DNA from: Silvibacterium sp.
Lineage (GTDB): Bacteria; Acidobacteriota; Terriglobia; Terriglobales; Acidobacteriaceae
Reading direction: 5' to 3'
Assembly: GCA_030037215.1 (NCBI GenBank)
Contig: JASHRS010000133.1
Location: 1-32,627, forward strand
Length of the DNA stretch: 32,627 bases
How positions within the stretch are numbered: position 1 is the first letter of the stretch; the number at the start of each line of letters is the position of its first letter. Positions 7,291-15,005 of this stretch are shown here, piece by piece. The notes below the pieces were generated by a model that saw nothing but the letters and a program-made list of their open reading frames with translations, did not search any database and had not been told where the DNA came from. A program made the position numbers and the translations under genes.

Positions 7291-7313
7291 CTGACGCTGC
7301 TGCGTGCAGGCTT
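7287..7313 (+). promoter_or_regulatory. nirA leader hairpin B, overlapping hairpin A
   Basis: AAGCCTG (7287-7293) pairs with CAGGCTT (7307-7313), and ACGC (7294-7297) with GCGT (7302-7305), around a TGCT loop with one bulged G. Its 5' arm shares 7287-7290 with the outer stem of hairpin A, so complete A and complete B cannot form together. No U-tract follows directly. Smaller hairpins follow at 7364-7377 and 7399-7412. Confidence 0.5.
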
Positions 7314-7440
7314 CCAACGCTCCCTGGTGAGCAATCGCGAACAGTTCAGTTTCTTGCTCAATGCGGGCCCTTGCCCGTTACAGCTACGCAGAGAACTGGC
7401 AGGCATTCCTGCTGGATTTCTTGGCGCAGGGAGATTCGAC

Positions 7441-9234
7441 ATGGCAGTACCGGAAACGCTTGCGTTGAAGGAGATGCAGGACACCCTCACAGTCGAGCAA
7501 AAAGAATATCTGGCCGGGTTTCTCCTCGCTGTAGCAAAGCGCGGGCCTACATTTTTCGCAGGACATACGGCGGACGGGCGTATTACGGCAGACCCCGGAT
7601 CGGTCGTACCAAACGCGGCTGCTGCTGCCGGGCAGGATTTGTGGTTCGGTACGCCAACGGATGAACTTTGCAAGGAAGAGTGCTGGAAGCTGCAAGAGAA
7701 TCCACTCGATATGTGGGACAAGCTTCTTGCGCACTCAGCGGAAAACCGCTTTCCAGAAGGCGCCGACATCTTTCGCTTCAAATATCACGGCCTTTTTTAT
7801 GTCGCGCCTGCGCAAGACTCCTTCATGCTGCGTCTACGTGTGCCAGGATGCATTCTTACTAGCCGTCAATTGCGAGGCCTTGCCGACATGGCCGAAGACT
7901 GGGGTGCTGGCGAGGCGCACGTCACCACGCGAGGCAACATTCAGATTCGTCAGTTTCAGCCGAAAGACATCATCAACGTACTGATGAAGGTTCAAAGTCT
8001 GGGCATGAGCTCGCGCGGTTCGGGCGCAGATAATATCCGCAACATCACTGCCACACCAACCAGCGGCATTGACCCAACCGAGCTGTTTGATGTTGCTCCG
8101 ATGGCCCAGGCGCTGAATTTTTACATCCAGAATTCGCGCGACTTGTATGAGCTCCCGCGAAAGTTCAACGTTGCCTTTGACAGTGGTGGCGCCATTAGCG
8201 TTGTGGCGGATACGAACGATATTGCCTTCATTGCGGTGCGTGTTCCTGAAGACCGGAGCATACCTGCGGGAATATATTTCCGCGTACAACTCTGTGGAAT
8301 CACGGGGCACAAACAGTTCGCGAGTGACAGCGGACTTTTGCTTACGCCAAGCCAGACGGTAGCGGTTGCTGCGGCCATGATTCGTATCTACATACAGAAC
8401 GGCGATCGCACGGACCGCAGGAAAGCACGGCTGAAATACCTGATTGATCGCTGGGGAACGGAGAAGTTTCTCGAAGAGACAGAGAAACTTCTTACCTTTC
8501 CTCTTATGCGTGTCTCTGTTGACGAATGCGAGCCTCGCTTGGCAGTCGACCGGCAAGGACATCTGGGCATTCACCCGCAGCGCCAGCCGGGCTTGTTCTA
8601 CATGGGGGCCGCGTTGCCAGTTGGGCGGATGAGTACAGCACAAATGCGTGCGATTGCCGACATTGCCGACACCCATGGCTCCGGTGAAATACGGCTGACA
8701 GTATGGCAGAACCTAATTTTGACAAATATCCCGGCTGGGAAACTCCAGGCGGCTCGACAGGCTTTAGCCGACGCTGGTCTTAGCGATTCGGCGAGTACCT
8801 TCGCAGCGGGAACCATTGCATGCACCGGCAATCGGGGTTGCAGGTACTCGGCAACCGACACCAAAGCGCACGCGCTTGAACTGGCTGGCTTTCTTGATGA
8901 ACGGTTCAAGATTCAACAACCGGTCAATCTACATGTGACGGGATGCCCACACTCGTGTGCACAACATTACATCGGAGATATTGGCCTGCTGGGCACAAAG
9001 ATCGGGGGTGAAGAAGGCTATCAGGTATTGATCGGCGGCGGGTCGGATGAGCGACGGGGACTGGGCCGCGAGTTCATACCTGCAATCCGCTTCGAAGATC
9101 TTCCACCAGTGCTGGAAGAATTCTTCAGGCTGTTTGAAGAGAAACGCGACGAAGGCGAATCGTTCCTCGACTTTACGCGGAGACATGAAATTAGGCATCT
9201 CAGAGAGATGCTCTCAATAAAGGAGCAAGCGTAG
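7441..9234 (+). CDS. nirA: NirA-type siroheme nitrite reductase
   Basis: The product is 597 residues from ATG 7441, which has AGGGAG seven bases upstream; the track's GTG at 7327 has no SD and would add a leader-like 38 residues. Two nitrite/sulfite reductase half-domains are visible. The siroheme-[4Fe-4S] ligands are C461 and C467 (CTGNRGC) and C502 and C506 (TGCPHSCAQHYIGDIG). RNITATPTSGIDPTE near residue 200 fits the NirA family. It should carry out six-electron reduction of nitrite to ammonium in the cytoplasm. Sulfite reductase is the main alternative because the folds are shared and the partner is CysJ-like, but the setting beside narK and a nitrate reductase favours nitrite. It ends 3 bp before the diflavin reductase gene, so the two form one operon. 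Confidence 0.88.
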   Translation: MAVPETLALKEMQDTLTVEQKEYLAGFLLAVAKRGPTFFAGHTADGRITADPGSVVPNAAAAAGQDLWFGTPTDELCKEECWKLQENPLDMWDKLLAHSAENRFPEGADIFRFKYHGLFYVAPAQDSFMLRLRVPGCILTSRQLRGLADMAEDWGAGEAHVTTRGNIQIRQFQPKDIINVLMKVQSLGMSSRGSGADNIRNITATPTSGIDPTELFDVAPMAQALNFYIQNSRDLYELPRKFNVAFDSGGAISVVADTNDIAFIAVRVPEDRSIPAGIYFRVQLCGITGHKQFASDSGLLLTPSQTVAVAAAMIRIYIQNGDRTDRRKARLKYLIDRWGTEKFLEETEKLLTFPLMRVSVDECEPRLAVDRQGHLGIHPQRQPGLFYMGAALPVGRMSTAQMRAIADIADTHGSGEIRLTVWQNLILTNIPAGKLQAARQALADAGLSDSASTFAAGTIACTGNRGCRYSATDTKAHALELAGFLDERFKIQQPVNLHVTGCPHSCAQHYIGDIGLLGTKIGGEEGYQVLIGGGSDERRGLGREFIPAIRFEDLPPVLEEFFRLFEEKRDEGESFLDFTRRHEIRHLREMLSIKEQA

Positions 9235-9237
9235 CGT

Positions 9238-11037
9238 ATGACGGCAGATCTCGTTCCATATATTCCTGAAGACGCGCCGTTCTCTCCTGCTCAGCGATCC
9301 TGGCTCAATGGCTATCTTGCCGGTCTTTATTCCTATGCTCCAGCGAAAATGGCCGAGGCCCAGCCATCGCTGCAGTTGGCGGTGCTTTATGGCTCGCAGA
9401 CCGGTACTGCGGAAGGGTTAGCGCGGAAATTTTCAAAAGAGCTGAAAGCTGCCGGACATACTGTGACGCTGACATCACTCGAAGGTTATGTCCCGGCCAC
9501 ACTCGCTGCGGAAAAATACGCTCTGTTTATTGTCTCGACTTATGGAGAGGGAGAAGCACCTGACGTAGTGCAGCCGTTTTACCAGCAGCTATGCGTAGAG
9601 CATTTTCCATTACTCCAAAATCTTTCTTATGCCGTGCTTGCGCTCGGCGATTCGCACTATGAACATTTTTGCCAGTTCGGGAAGGACCTCGATAAGAAGC
9701 TTAATGCATTGGGCGCAACCCCCATTATCGATCGCGTGGAGTGCGATATAGATATTGATGCTCCGTATGCCATGTGGAAGCAGGTCATAACGGGAAAGCT
9801 TGTTGAGCTCGCGTCAGGGCAATCACCGTCAATAGAAAAACCCGATACACATGGAGCAGAGACCCCAGCAGCATCGGATCATTACGGTTCATCCCCCCAA
9901 AAGGGGGCACTCGTACATACGCGTGACAATCCATTTTTTTCACCACTCGCCGAAAAGCGTGCGCTCACTCATCCAGCGTCGAGCAAACTAACCATTCATC
10001 TCGATTTCGAGATTGAGGGTTCAGCCATCCAATACGAAGCGGGAGATGCCTGTGGCGTGATTCCGCAGAATAGCCCTGATCTTGTCGATGCACTCCTCGG
10101 CCTGCTCCCTTTCAGCGGAGGCGAGGCAGTTGAGGTTCCAAAAGTCGGTAGTGTTGCCTTGCGTGATGCTTTACTCCATCACTTTTCCGTTACCCGGCTC
10201 ACTCGCAAAATCATTGCGGATTACGCAGCCCTGGCACAGTGTTCTCGCCTCGGTGCAATGCTTGCACCTGATAATCATCCCGAATTGGAGAAGTATCTGC
10301 ATGGACGTGATCTTGTCGATCTTTTGCGGCAGTGTCCGGGCGTTCTGAAAAAACCTGAGGATTTGATAAAGATGCTGCCCCGTCTAGTGCCGCGGCTCTA
10401 TTCGATATCATCCAGTCCTGCGGCCCATCCTGGCCGGATTCATACTACTGTTTCCGTTGTAAAGTACGTTTCGCACGAGCGTGAACGTGGGGGTGTGTGT
10501 TCCACACTACTAGCTGACCGCGTGGCTGTTGGCGACCGGCTGCCTATCTATATCCAGCCGAACAAGAAGTTCCGTCTACCGAAAGATGCGTCAGCTCCCG
10601 TAATTATGGTGGGGCCCGGCACAGGGATTGCTCCGTTCCGTGGATTTTTGCATGAACGGCGCGCCACAGCTGCTTCAGGACGCAACTGGCTTTTCTTTGG
10701 AGAGCGCAGTGCCGCAACAGATTTTCTCTATCAAGACGAGTTGCAGGTTATGGCGCGCGATGGACTCCTGACCCGGCTTGATACTGCTTTCTCGCGTGAC
10801 CAGGGCCACAAAATTTATGTGCAGGACCTGATGAGGCAAAACGCTCGACAGCTTTGGGCATGGTTGCAGGAGGGAGCGTTCCTTTATGTCTGTGGTGACG
10901 CCTCGCGTATGGCAAAGGACGTGGATCGTGCGTTGCATCAAGTGATAGAAGTGGAAGGAAATATGTCCCAGGCAGATGCCGGCAATTATGTGGGAGCACT
11001 CAAGGATGGTCACCGTTATCAGCGCGATATTTACTAG
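9238..11037 (+). CDS. CysJ-like NADPH diflavin reductase, probable electron donor to NirA
   Basis: The 599-residue product has a flavodoxin domain (about 47-190, LAVLYGSQTGTAEGLARKF), an FAD-binding connecting region (about 220-440, RLYSISSSP near 386), and an NADPH-binding domain (GPGTGIAPFRGF near 459; FLYVCGDASRMAKDV). It ends with an aromatic Tyr, as in CysJ and cytochrome P450 reductases. The N-terminal FSPAQRSWLNGYLAGL segment is typical of bacterial CysJ-like proteins. Its length matches CysJ (about 600). It follows nirA by 3 bp, with AAGGAG inside the nirA end. The likely role is passing NADPH electrons through FAD and FMN to the siroheme enzyme, replacing ferredoxin. It could also serve an unlinked sulfite reductase. 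Confidence 0.88.
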   Translation: MTADLVPYIPEDAPFSPAQRSWLNGYLAGLYSYAPAKMAEAQPSLQLAVLYGSQTGTAEGLARKFSKELKAAGHTVTLTSLEGYVPATLAAEKYALFIVSTYGEGEAPDVVQPFYQQLCVEHFPLLQNLSYAVLALGDSHYEHFCQFGKDLDKKLNALGATPIIDRVECDIDIDAPYAMWKQVITGKLVELASGQSPSIEKPDTHGAETPAASDHYGSSPQKGALVHTRDNPFFSPLAEKRALTHPASSKLTIHLDFEIEGSAIQYEAGDACGVIPQNSPDLVDALLGLLPFSGGEAVEVPKVGSVALRDALLHHFSVTRLTRKIIADYAALAQCSRLGAMLAPDNHPELEKYLHGRDLVDLLRQCPGVLKKPEDLIKMLPRLVPRLYSISSSPAAHPGRIHTTVSVVKYVSHERERGGVCSTLLADRVAVGDRLPIYIQPNKKFRLPKDASAPVIMVGPGTGIAPFRGFLHERRATAASGRNWLFFGERSAATDFLYQDELQVMARDGLLTRLDTAFSRDQGHKIYVQDLMRQNARQLWAWLQEGAFLYVCGDASRMAKDVDRALHQVIEVEGNMSQADAGNYVGALKDGHRYQRDIY

Positions 11038-11160
11038 AGTAAAAATGGAAAGAGGTCGTTCTTGGAGTTGCGGGTTCGAGTCTATCTGAGGGAACCAAAT
11101 TCCTTTCACCCACCCATAGCTGCTCAGTTATGCCGTCTTTGGTGAATCACTTCGAAGTGT

Positions 11161-12945
11161 CTATGGATGCTCCTGTCGCGTTGTGCTGGCTGTTGCGCTC
11201 AAACGACGGCCTTTTCCTTCGGTAAGACTCATGATTTGATCGACAGTTGCCGGGGGATCGAAGATCTCCGTTTCCCCATTTGGCCATCGCACTTGAATGC
11301 TCTGTAGATGAGTATCTTCGCCCAGTCCGAAGTGCAAGCGGAGATCGCTTGACGAGTTGTAGCTCGAGCCGCTGTGTACCTCGTCAACCCATAGGCGATT
11401 TGTTCCCTGAATGGCTACTCGGGCGCCGATGGCGTCGCGGTTTGATATTGTGCCGATCAGATGAAGCTCCAGCCAGTGGTTATTGTTTTTTGCAATATTG
11501 ACAAGGAGCATTGGGTAGTCGCTGAGATTATTGATCACAGCCTCAAGGCGACCGTCGTTAAAGAGGTCCGCAACGGCTAGACCGCGACTGGAGCGAGGGT
11601 CGTTGAGGCCAGGACCGGAGGTCTTGCTGACATCGCGAAACTTTCCATTGCCGAGGTTGTAATACAGAAAGCGCGGTTCGCGGTAATTTGAGCCAAGTTT
11701 AGCGGAGTCCACTTCCGGATAGACATGACCGTTGACGACGAGAAGATCCGGCCATCCGTCGTTGTCGACGTCGGCGAATATTGCGCCCCAGCCGAGGGCA
11801 TCCGAGTTGATGCCGAGCCCGGAGGGGAAGGTCACGTCAGTGAAAGTGCCGTCTCCATTGTTGTGATACAGGGTTGAAGTGTCGTCAGAGAAGTTGGTCT
11901 TGAAAAGGTCGAGCCTGCCGTCTCCATCGTAATCGGCTGAGGTTGAACCCATACTCGCTTGTTCGCGCCCGTCTTCATTAAAGGCTACTCCCGCATCTGC
12001 GGCGACGTCGGTAAAGGTGCCGTCGTGGTTGTTGTGATAGAGGATCGAAGGCGTCGAATCGCAGGCAACATAGAGATCAGGCCAGCCATCGTCGTCGTAA
12101 TCGAGAGTTGTGATGGAGAAGCAGTAATGACCATAGGTTTTCTGAAAGCCACTGGACTTGCTTACATCCTGAAACTTTCCATTGCCGATGTTGTGGTAAA
12201 GAATGTTAGGCGCGCTTTCGAGGCCACGAGGACCGCACATGACAGGCACGCCCTTCCAGATGCAGGTTGAGTTGCCGCCCGGAGGAGGGGTTTTTGCAAG
12301 GTCGAAGTGAACGTAATTTGCAACGGCGAGATCCAGCTTGCCGTCGCGGTCGTAATCGATAAAGGCGCAACCCGTGCCCCATTCATTCCCAGTACCAGCG
12401 ACTCCGGCCTGTTCGGCTACTTCTTTGAACGTGCCATTTCCTTCATTGTGATAGAGGCGGTTCTTGCCATAGCCCGTTACATAAATGTCTTCGTAGCCGT
12501 CGTTGTCGTAATCGCCGACACAGACACCCTGCCCCCAGCCCGTAAATGCAAGGCCCGCTTTCCGGGTAACGTCAGTGAAAGTTCCATCGTGGTTGTTATG
12601 AAAAAGGTGGCTTGTTGGCGGTGGTCCCTGATCGCTTATTTTTTCACCTGGCAGGGTAGTCCCATTCACGATAAAGATGTCAGGCCAGCCGTCATTGTCA
12701 TAATCCAGGATAGCTACCCCCGAGCCAGTAGCTTCGATGATGTAGTGCTTGGATTCGACGTTGCCATTAACGTCGCGCACCATGATTCCGGCCTTCGACG
12801 CCACATCGATAAACCATGCGGGGGGAGGGTGATCGGTTGTCGGAGGATAGGGCTGCTGGGAGCCTGCTGAGAGCGTAAATATCATCGACACAATGCTGAA
12901 GATCAAAGCATTTCGCGCTGGCGCGGATTGTCGCAGATGAAACAT
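11161..12945 (-). CDS. Secreted CRTAC1-family protein (VCBS/FG-GAP repeats + ASPIC/UnbV), paralogue 2
   Basis: The 594-residue protein has an N-terminal hydrophobic signal (ALIFSIVSMIFTLSAGSQQ). It is built of repeated blades with calcium-binding-like acidic loops (DYDNDGWPD, DYDNDGYED, DYDDDGWPD, DVDNDGWPD) and G.F.DV motifs, suggesting a beta-propeller. The C-terminal ASPIC/UnbV domain includes HWLELHLIGT and LRLHFGLGED. ATG 12945 lies 2 bp after the upstream gene's stop, with AAGGTG as the SD. It is clearly a paralogue of the 12948-14816 product, so a tandem duplication is likely. Proteins of this family are exported and common in Acidobacteriota; their biochemical role is not established. 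No catalytic motif is seen. It converges with the nitrite reductase operon, 123 bp away. Confidence 0.85.
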   Translation of the reverse strand: MFHLRQSAPARNALIFSIVSMIFTLSAGSQQPYPPTTDHPPPAWFIDVASKAGIMVRDVNGNVESKHYIIEATGSGVAILDYDNDGWPDIFIVNGTTLPGEKISDQGPPPTSHLFHNNHDGTFTDVTRKAGLAFTGWGQGVCVGDYDNDGYEDIYVTGYGKNRLYHNEGNGTFKEVAEQAGVAGTGNEWGTGCAFIDYDRDGKLDLAVANYVHFDLAKTPPPGGNSTCIWKGVPVMCGPRGLESAPNILYHNIGNGKFQDVSKSSGFQKTYGHYCFSITTLDYDDDGWPDLYVACDSTPSILYHNNHDGTFTDVAADAGVAFNEDGREQASMGSTSADYDGDGRLDLFKTNFSDDTSTLYHNNGDGTFTDVTFPSGLGINSDALGWGAIFADVDNDGWPDLLVVNGHVYPEVDSAKLGSNYREPRFLYYNLGNGKFRDVSKTSGPGLNDPRSSRGLAVADLFNDGRLEAVINNLSDYPMLLVNIAKNNNHWLELHLIGTISNRDAIGARVAIQGTNRLWVDEVHSGSSYNSSSDLRLHFGLGEDTHLQSIQVRWPNGETEIFDPPATVDQIMSLTEGKGRRLSATASTTRQEHP

Positions 12946-12947
12946 TA

Positions 12948-14816
12948 TTACACCTTACCCAATTGGGGGTGTGCATTCATGACCATCGTTTTAAGGACCT
13001 TTCCACCCTCTTGGATTACGTACAGGTGATTTGCAGGCAGATCATGCAGATGGTCTATGGCGCCGGAAGGCCATGTGATCTCTACCGTGTCTGCTTTGGT
13101 TGCACGGTTGAGCCCGAAATGAATGCGAAAGTCGTTCTGCGAATAATAGCCACCGCCGCTGCGCACCTCGTCCATCTGTACAAATGGTTTTTCGGTCGGC
13201 GACACCTGTGTTGTAACTGCAATGCGTGCGCCGATGCCAGAGCGGTTTGATTTCGTTCCAACTATGCGAATCTTGATCCAGTTGCGTCCGGTCTTTGAGT
13301 CGCAGCGGAGTAACTGGGGAAGGGCATTGACGCAGTTGACGACTGCGTCGATGTCGCCATCGTTGTCGTAATCGCCGAAAGCGCAGCCACGAGCAGGCAC
13401 GGCTTCGTTAACACCGGGACCTCCTTCCGCTGTTACATCTTCAAATTGTCCGTTTTGCAGATTGCGGTAAAGGTACTTGTGCTCCGCATATGGCGCGTCG
13501 ATGCCAGCGCCGTCCACTTCCGGGTAAACATGACCATTGCAGATGAGGATGTCAGGCCAACCATCGTTGTCCATATCAAGGAAGCCCACTCCCCAGCCGA
13601 GAAGCCTGGTGTTAACTCCCAGACCGGCAACGTAGGTATCATCATCAAAAGTTCCATCCCCAAGGTTCACATAGAGAGAATCCGTATCGCCTGCAAAGTT
13701 TGTTTTGACAATGTCGAAATAGCCGTCGCGATTAAAGTCTGCAATGGCCACTCCCATCCCAGCCTGCGGCTTGCCGTCTGGTGAATAAGCTACACCGGCT
13801 TCGATCGCCACATCCTTAAATGTGCCGTTCTTCTGGTTCTGATAGAGCGTCGCCGCCGTCGAATCGTCGGCGACATAAATGTCCGGCCACCCGTCGTTGT
13901 CAAAGTCACAGATGCCGACCGACAGGCCATAGGTTCCGATAGCGGTCCACATGCCACTTTTTTCCGATATGTCGGTGAAAGTGCCGTCGCCGTTGTTGTG
14001 GTAGAGAATGTTTTTCCCGCCTTCAAGACCGGGAGGGCCGCATGCTACCTGGGTTCCCTTGTACTCACAACCCGCTGCGTCAGGTAGAGGAGCAGTCTTA
14101 ATGTCGAAATCGATATAGTTGGCTACGAAAAGATCAAGATGCCCATCGCGGTCGTAGTCAAGAAAGGCACAGCCCGAGTTCCATCGGGTTTTTGGCTGAA
14201 GAAGTCCGGCCTCAGCGGTTACATCCGTGAAGGTTCCATTGCCGTCGTTGCGATACAGCGCATTCTGGCCGTAATAGGAGACAAAGAGGTCGTTCCACCC
14301 ATCATTGTTGTAATCGCCGACGCAACATCCCTGACCCCACCCTGTTTTGTGCTCGAGGCCAGAGCCAATGGTTACATCTGTAAAGGTGCCATCGCGGTTG
14401 TTTTTGAAAAGGTGACAGTGCGGCTCCTGCCCTCTAGGAAACCCATCGAGACGCCAGCCGTTAACAAGGAAGATATCGAGCCAGTCGTCATGATCGTAAT
14501 CGTAGAAAGCCACTCCACAGCCCGTCGTTTCGAGCAGATATTTGTTTTTGTGCTCTCCGCCGTAGATAGTTTTTGCATTCAGGCCGGACTTACGCGCCAC
14601 ATCGATGAAGCTGACACCAAGAGGCGTTCCGGCTATCGGAGACGGCAGCCGCTTCGGAGCAGGACGAGGGGTTGCGTTATAGGTGGGCCGGGCACTGACC
14701 TGCGAACCAGCCTGCATCGTATTTTGGGGTGCTGCGAGCGCCAGCACATCGTCAAAAGTAAGAACCAAAGCGGTGTTGCAAAGGGAAGTAATGAAGTTGC
14801 GGCGCGACCAGCTCAA
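12948..14816 (-). CDS. CRTAC1-family protein with Tat-like signal (VCBS/FG-GAP + ASPIC/UnbV), paralogue 1
   Basis: The 622-residue product starts at TTG 14816, preceded by GAGGG at five bases. The N-terminus has SRRNFIT followed by a hydrophobic run, a twin-arginine-like export signal, unlike its Sec-like paralogue. Propeller blades show DYDHDDWLD, DYNNDGWND, DYDRDGHLD, DFDNDGWPD and DMDNDGWPD, which look like calcium-binding loops. The ASPIC/UnbV domain (NWIKIRIVGTKSNRSGIGARIAV; DFRIHFGLNRATKADTVEITWPSG) is near the C-terminus. A Tat signal would suggest folding before export, perhaps with metal already bound; that is inference. Its stop is 2 bp from the next start, so the two CRTAC1 genes are co-transcribed, probably with the TPR gene 189 bp upstream. 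Confidence 0.85.
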   Translation of the reverse strand: MSWSRRNFITSLCNTALVLTFDDVLALAAPQNTMQAGSQVSARPTYNATPRPAPKRLPSPIAGTPLGVSFIDVARKSGLNAKTIYGGEHKNKYLLETTGCGVAFYDYDHDDWLDIFLVNGWRLDGFPRGQEPHCHLFKNNRDGTFTDVTIGSGLEHKTGWGQGCCVGDYNNDGWNDLFVSYYGQNALYRNDGNGTFTDVTAEAGLLQPKTRWNSGCAFLDYDRDGHLDLFVANYIDFDIKTAPLPDAAGCEYKGTQVACGPPGLEGGKNILYHNNGDGTFTDISEKSGMWTAIGTYGLSVGICDFDNDGWPDIYVADDSTAATLYQNQKNGTFKDVAIEAGVAYSPDGKPQAGMGVAIADFNRDGYFDIVKTNFAGDTDSLYVNLGDGTFDDDTYVAGLGVNTRLLGWGVGFLDMDNDGWPDILICNGHVYPEVDGAGIDAPYAEHKYLYRNLQNGQFEDVTAEGGPGVNEAVPARGCAFGDYDNDGDIDAVVNCVNALPQLLRCDSKTGRNWIKIRIVGTKSNRSGIGARIAVTTQVSPTEKPFVQMDEVRSGGGYYSQNDFRIHFGLNRATKADTVEITWPSGAIDHLHDLPANHLYVIQEGGKVLKTMVMNAHPQLGKV

Positions 14817-15005
14817 AAAGACCCTCTTCCGATTACCTGTCCAGCGTCCGGGTTAGAAATGCCCTTTGGAATTCGGTCACCACTTGCCGGGCCAATTGCA
14901 GAGTGAAAGGGCCAGGGGAGCGGTCGACTGAGTATAGTGGAACATCTGTCGCACAGGGAACGGGGAAGGAACAATACAACTGTTTTCATGCCTGATTTAT
15001 TGAAC

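Noticed and set aside
7327-7440. GTG-initiated N-terminal extension of NirA
   Set aside because: No SD precedes GTG 7327, whereas ATG 7441 has AGGGAG at good spacing and starts just before the segment typical of the family (EQKEYLAGFLLAV).
11067-11097. tRNA-like 3' end (GCGGGTTCGAGTC ... ACCA) between the nitrite reductase operon and the CRTAC1 gene
   Set aside because: The T-loop-like TTCGAGT is convincing, but the T-stem would be GCGGG against CTATC, which does not pair, and no acceptor or anticodon arm can be built upstream. At most it is a decayed fragment.
11148-11159. Palindrome CACTTCGAAGTG near the end of the CRTAC1 gene
   Set aside because: It is self-complementary, but the hairpin is only four pairs with a TCGA loop and has no U-tract, so a terminator call is not supported.
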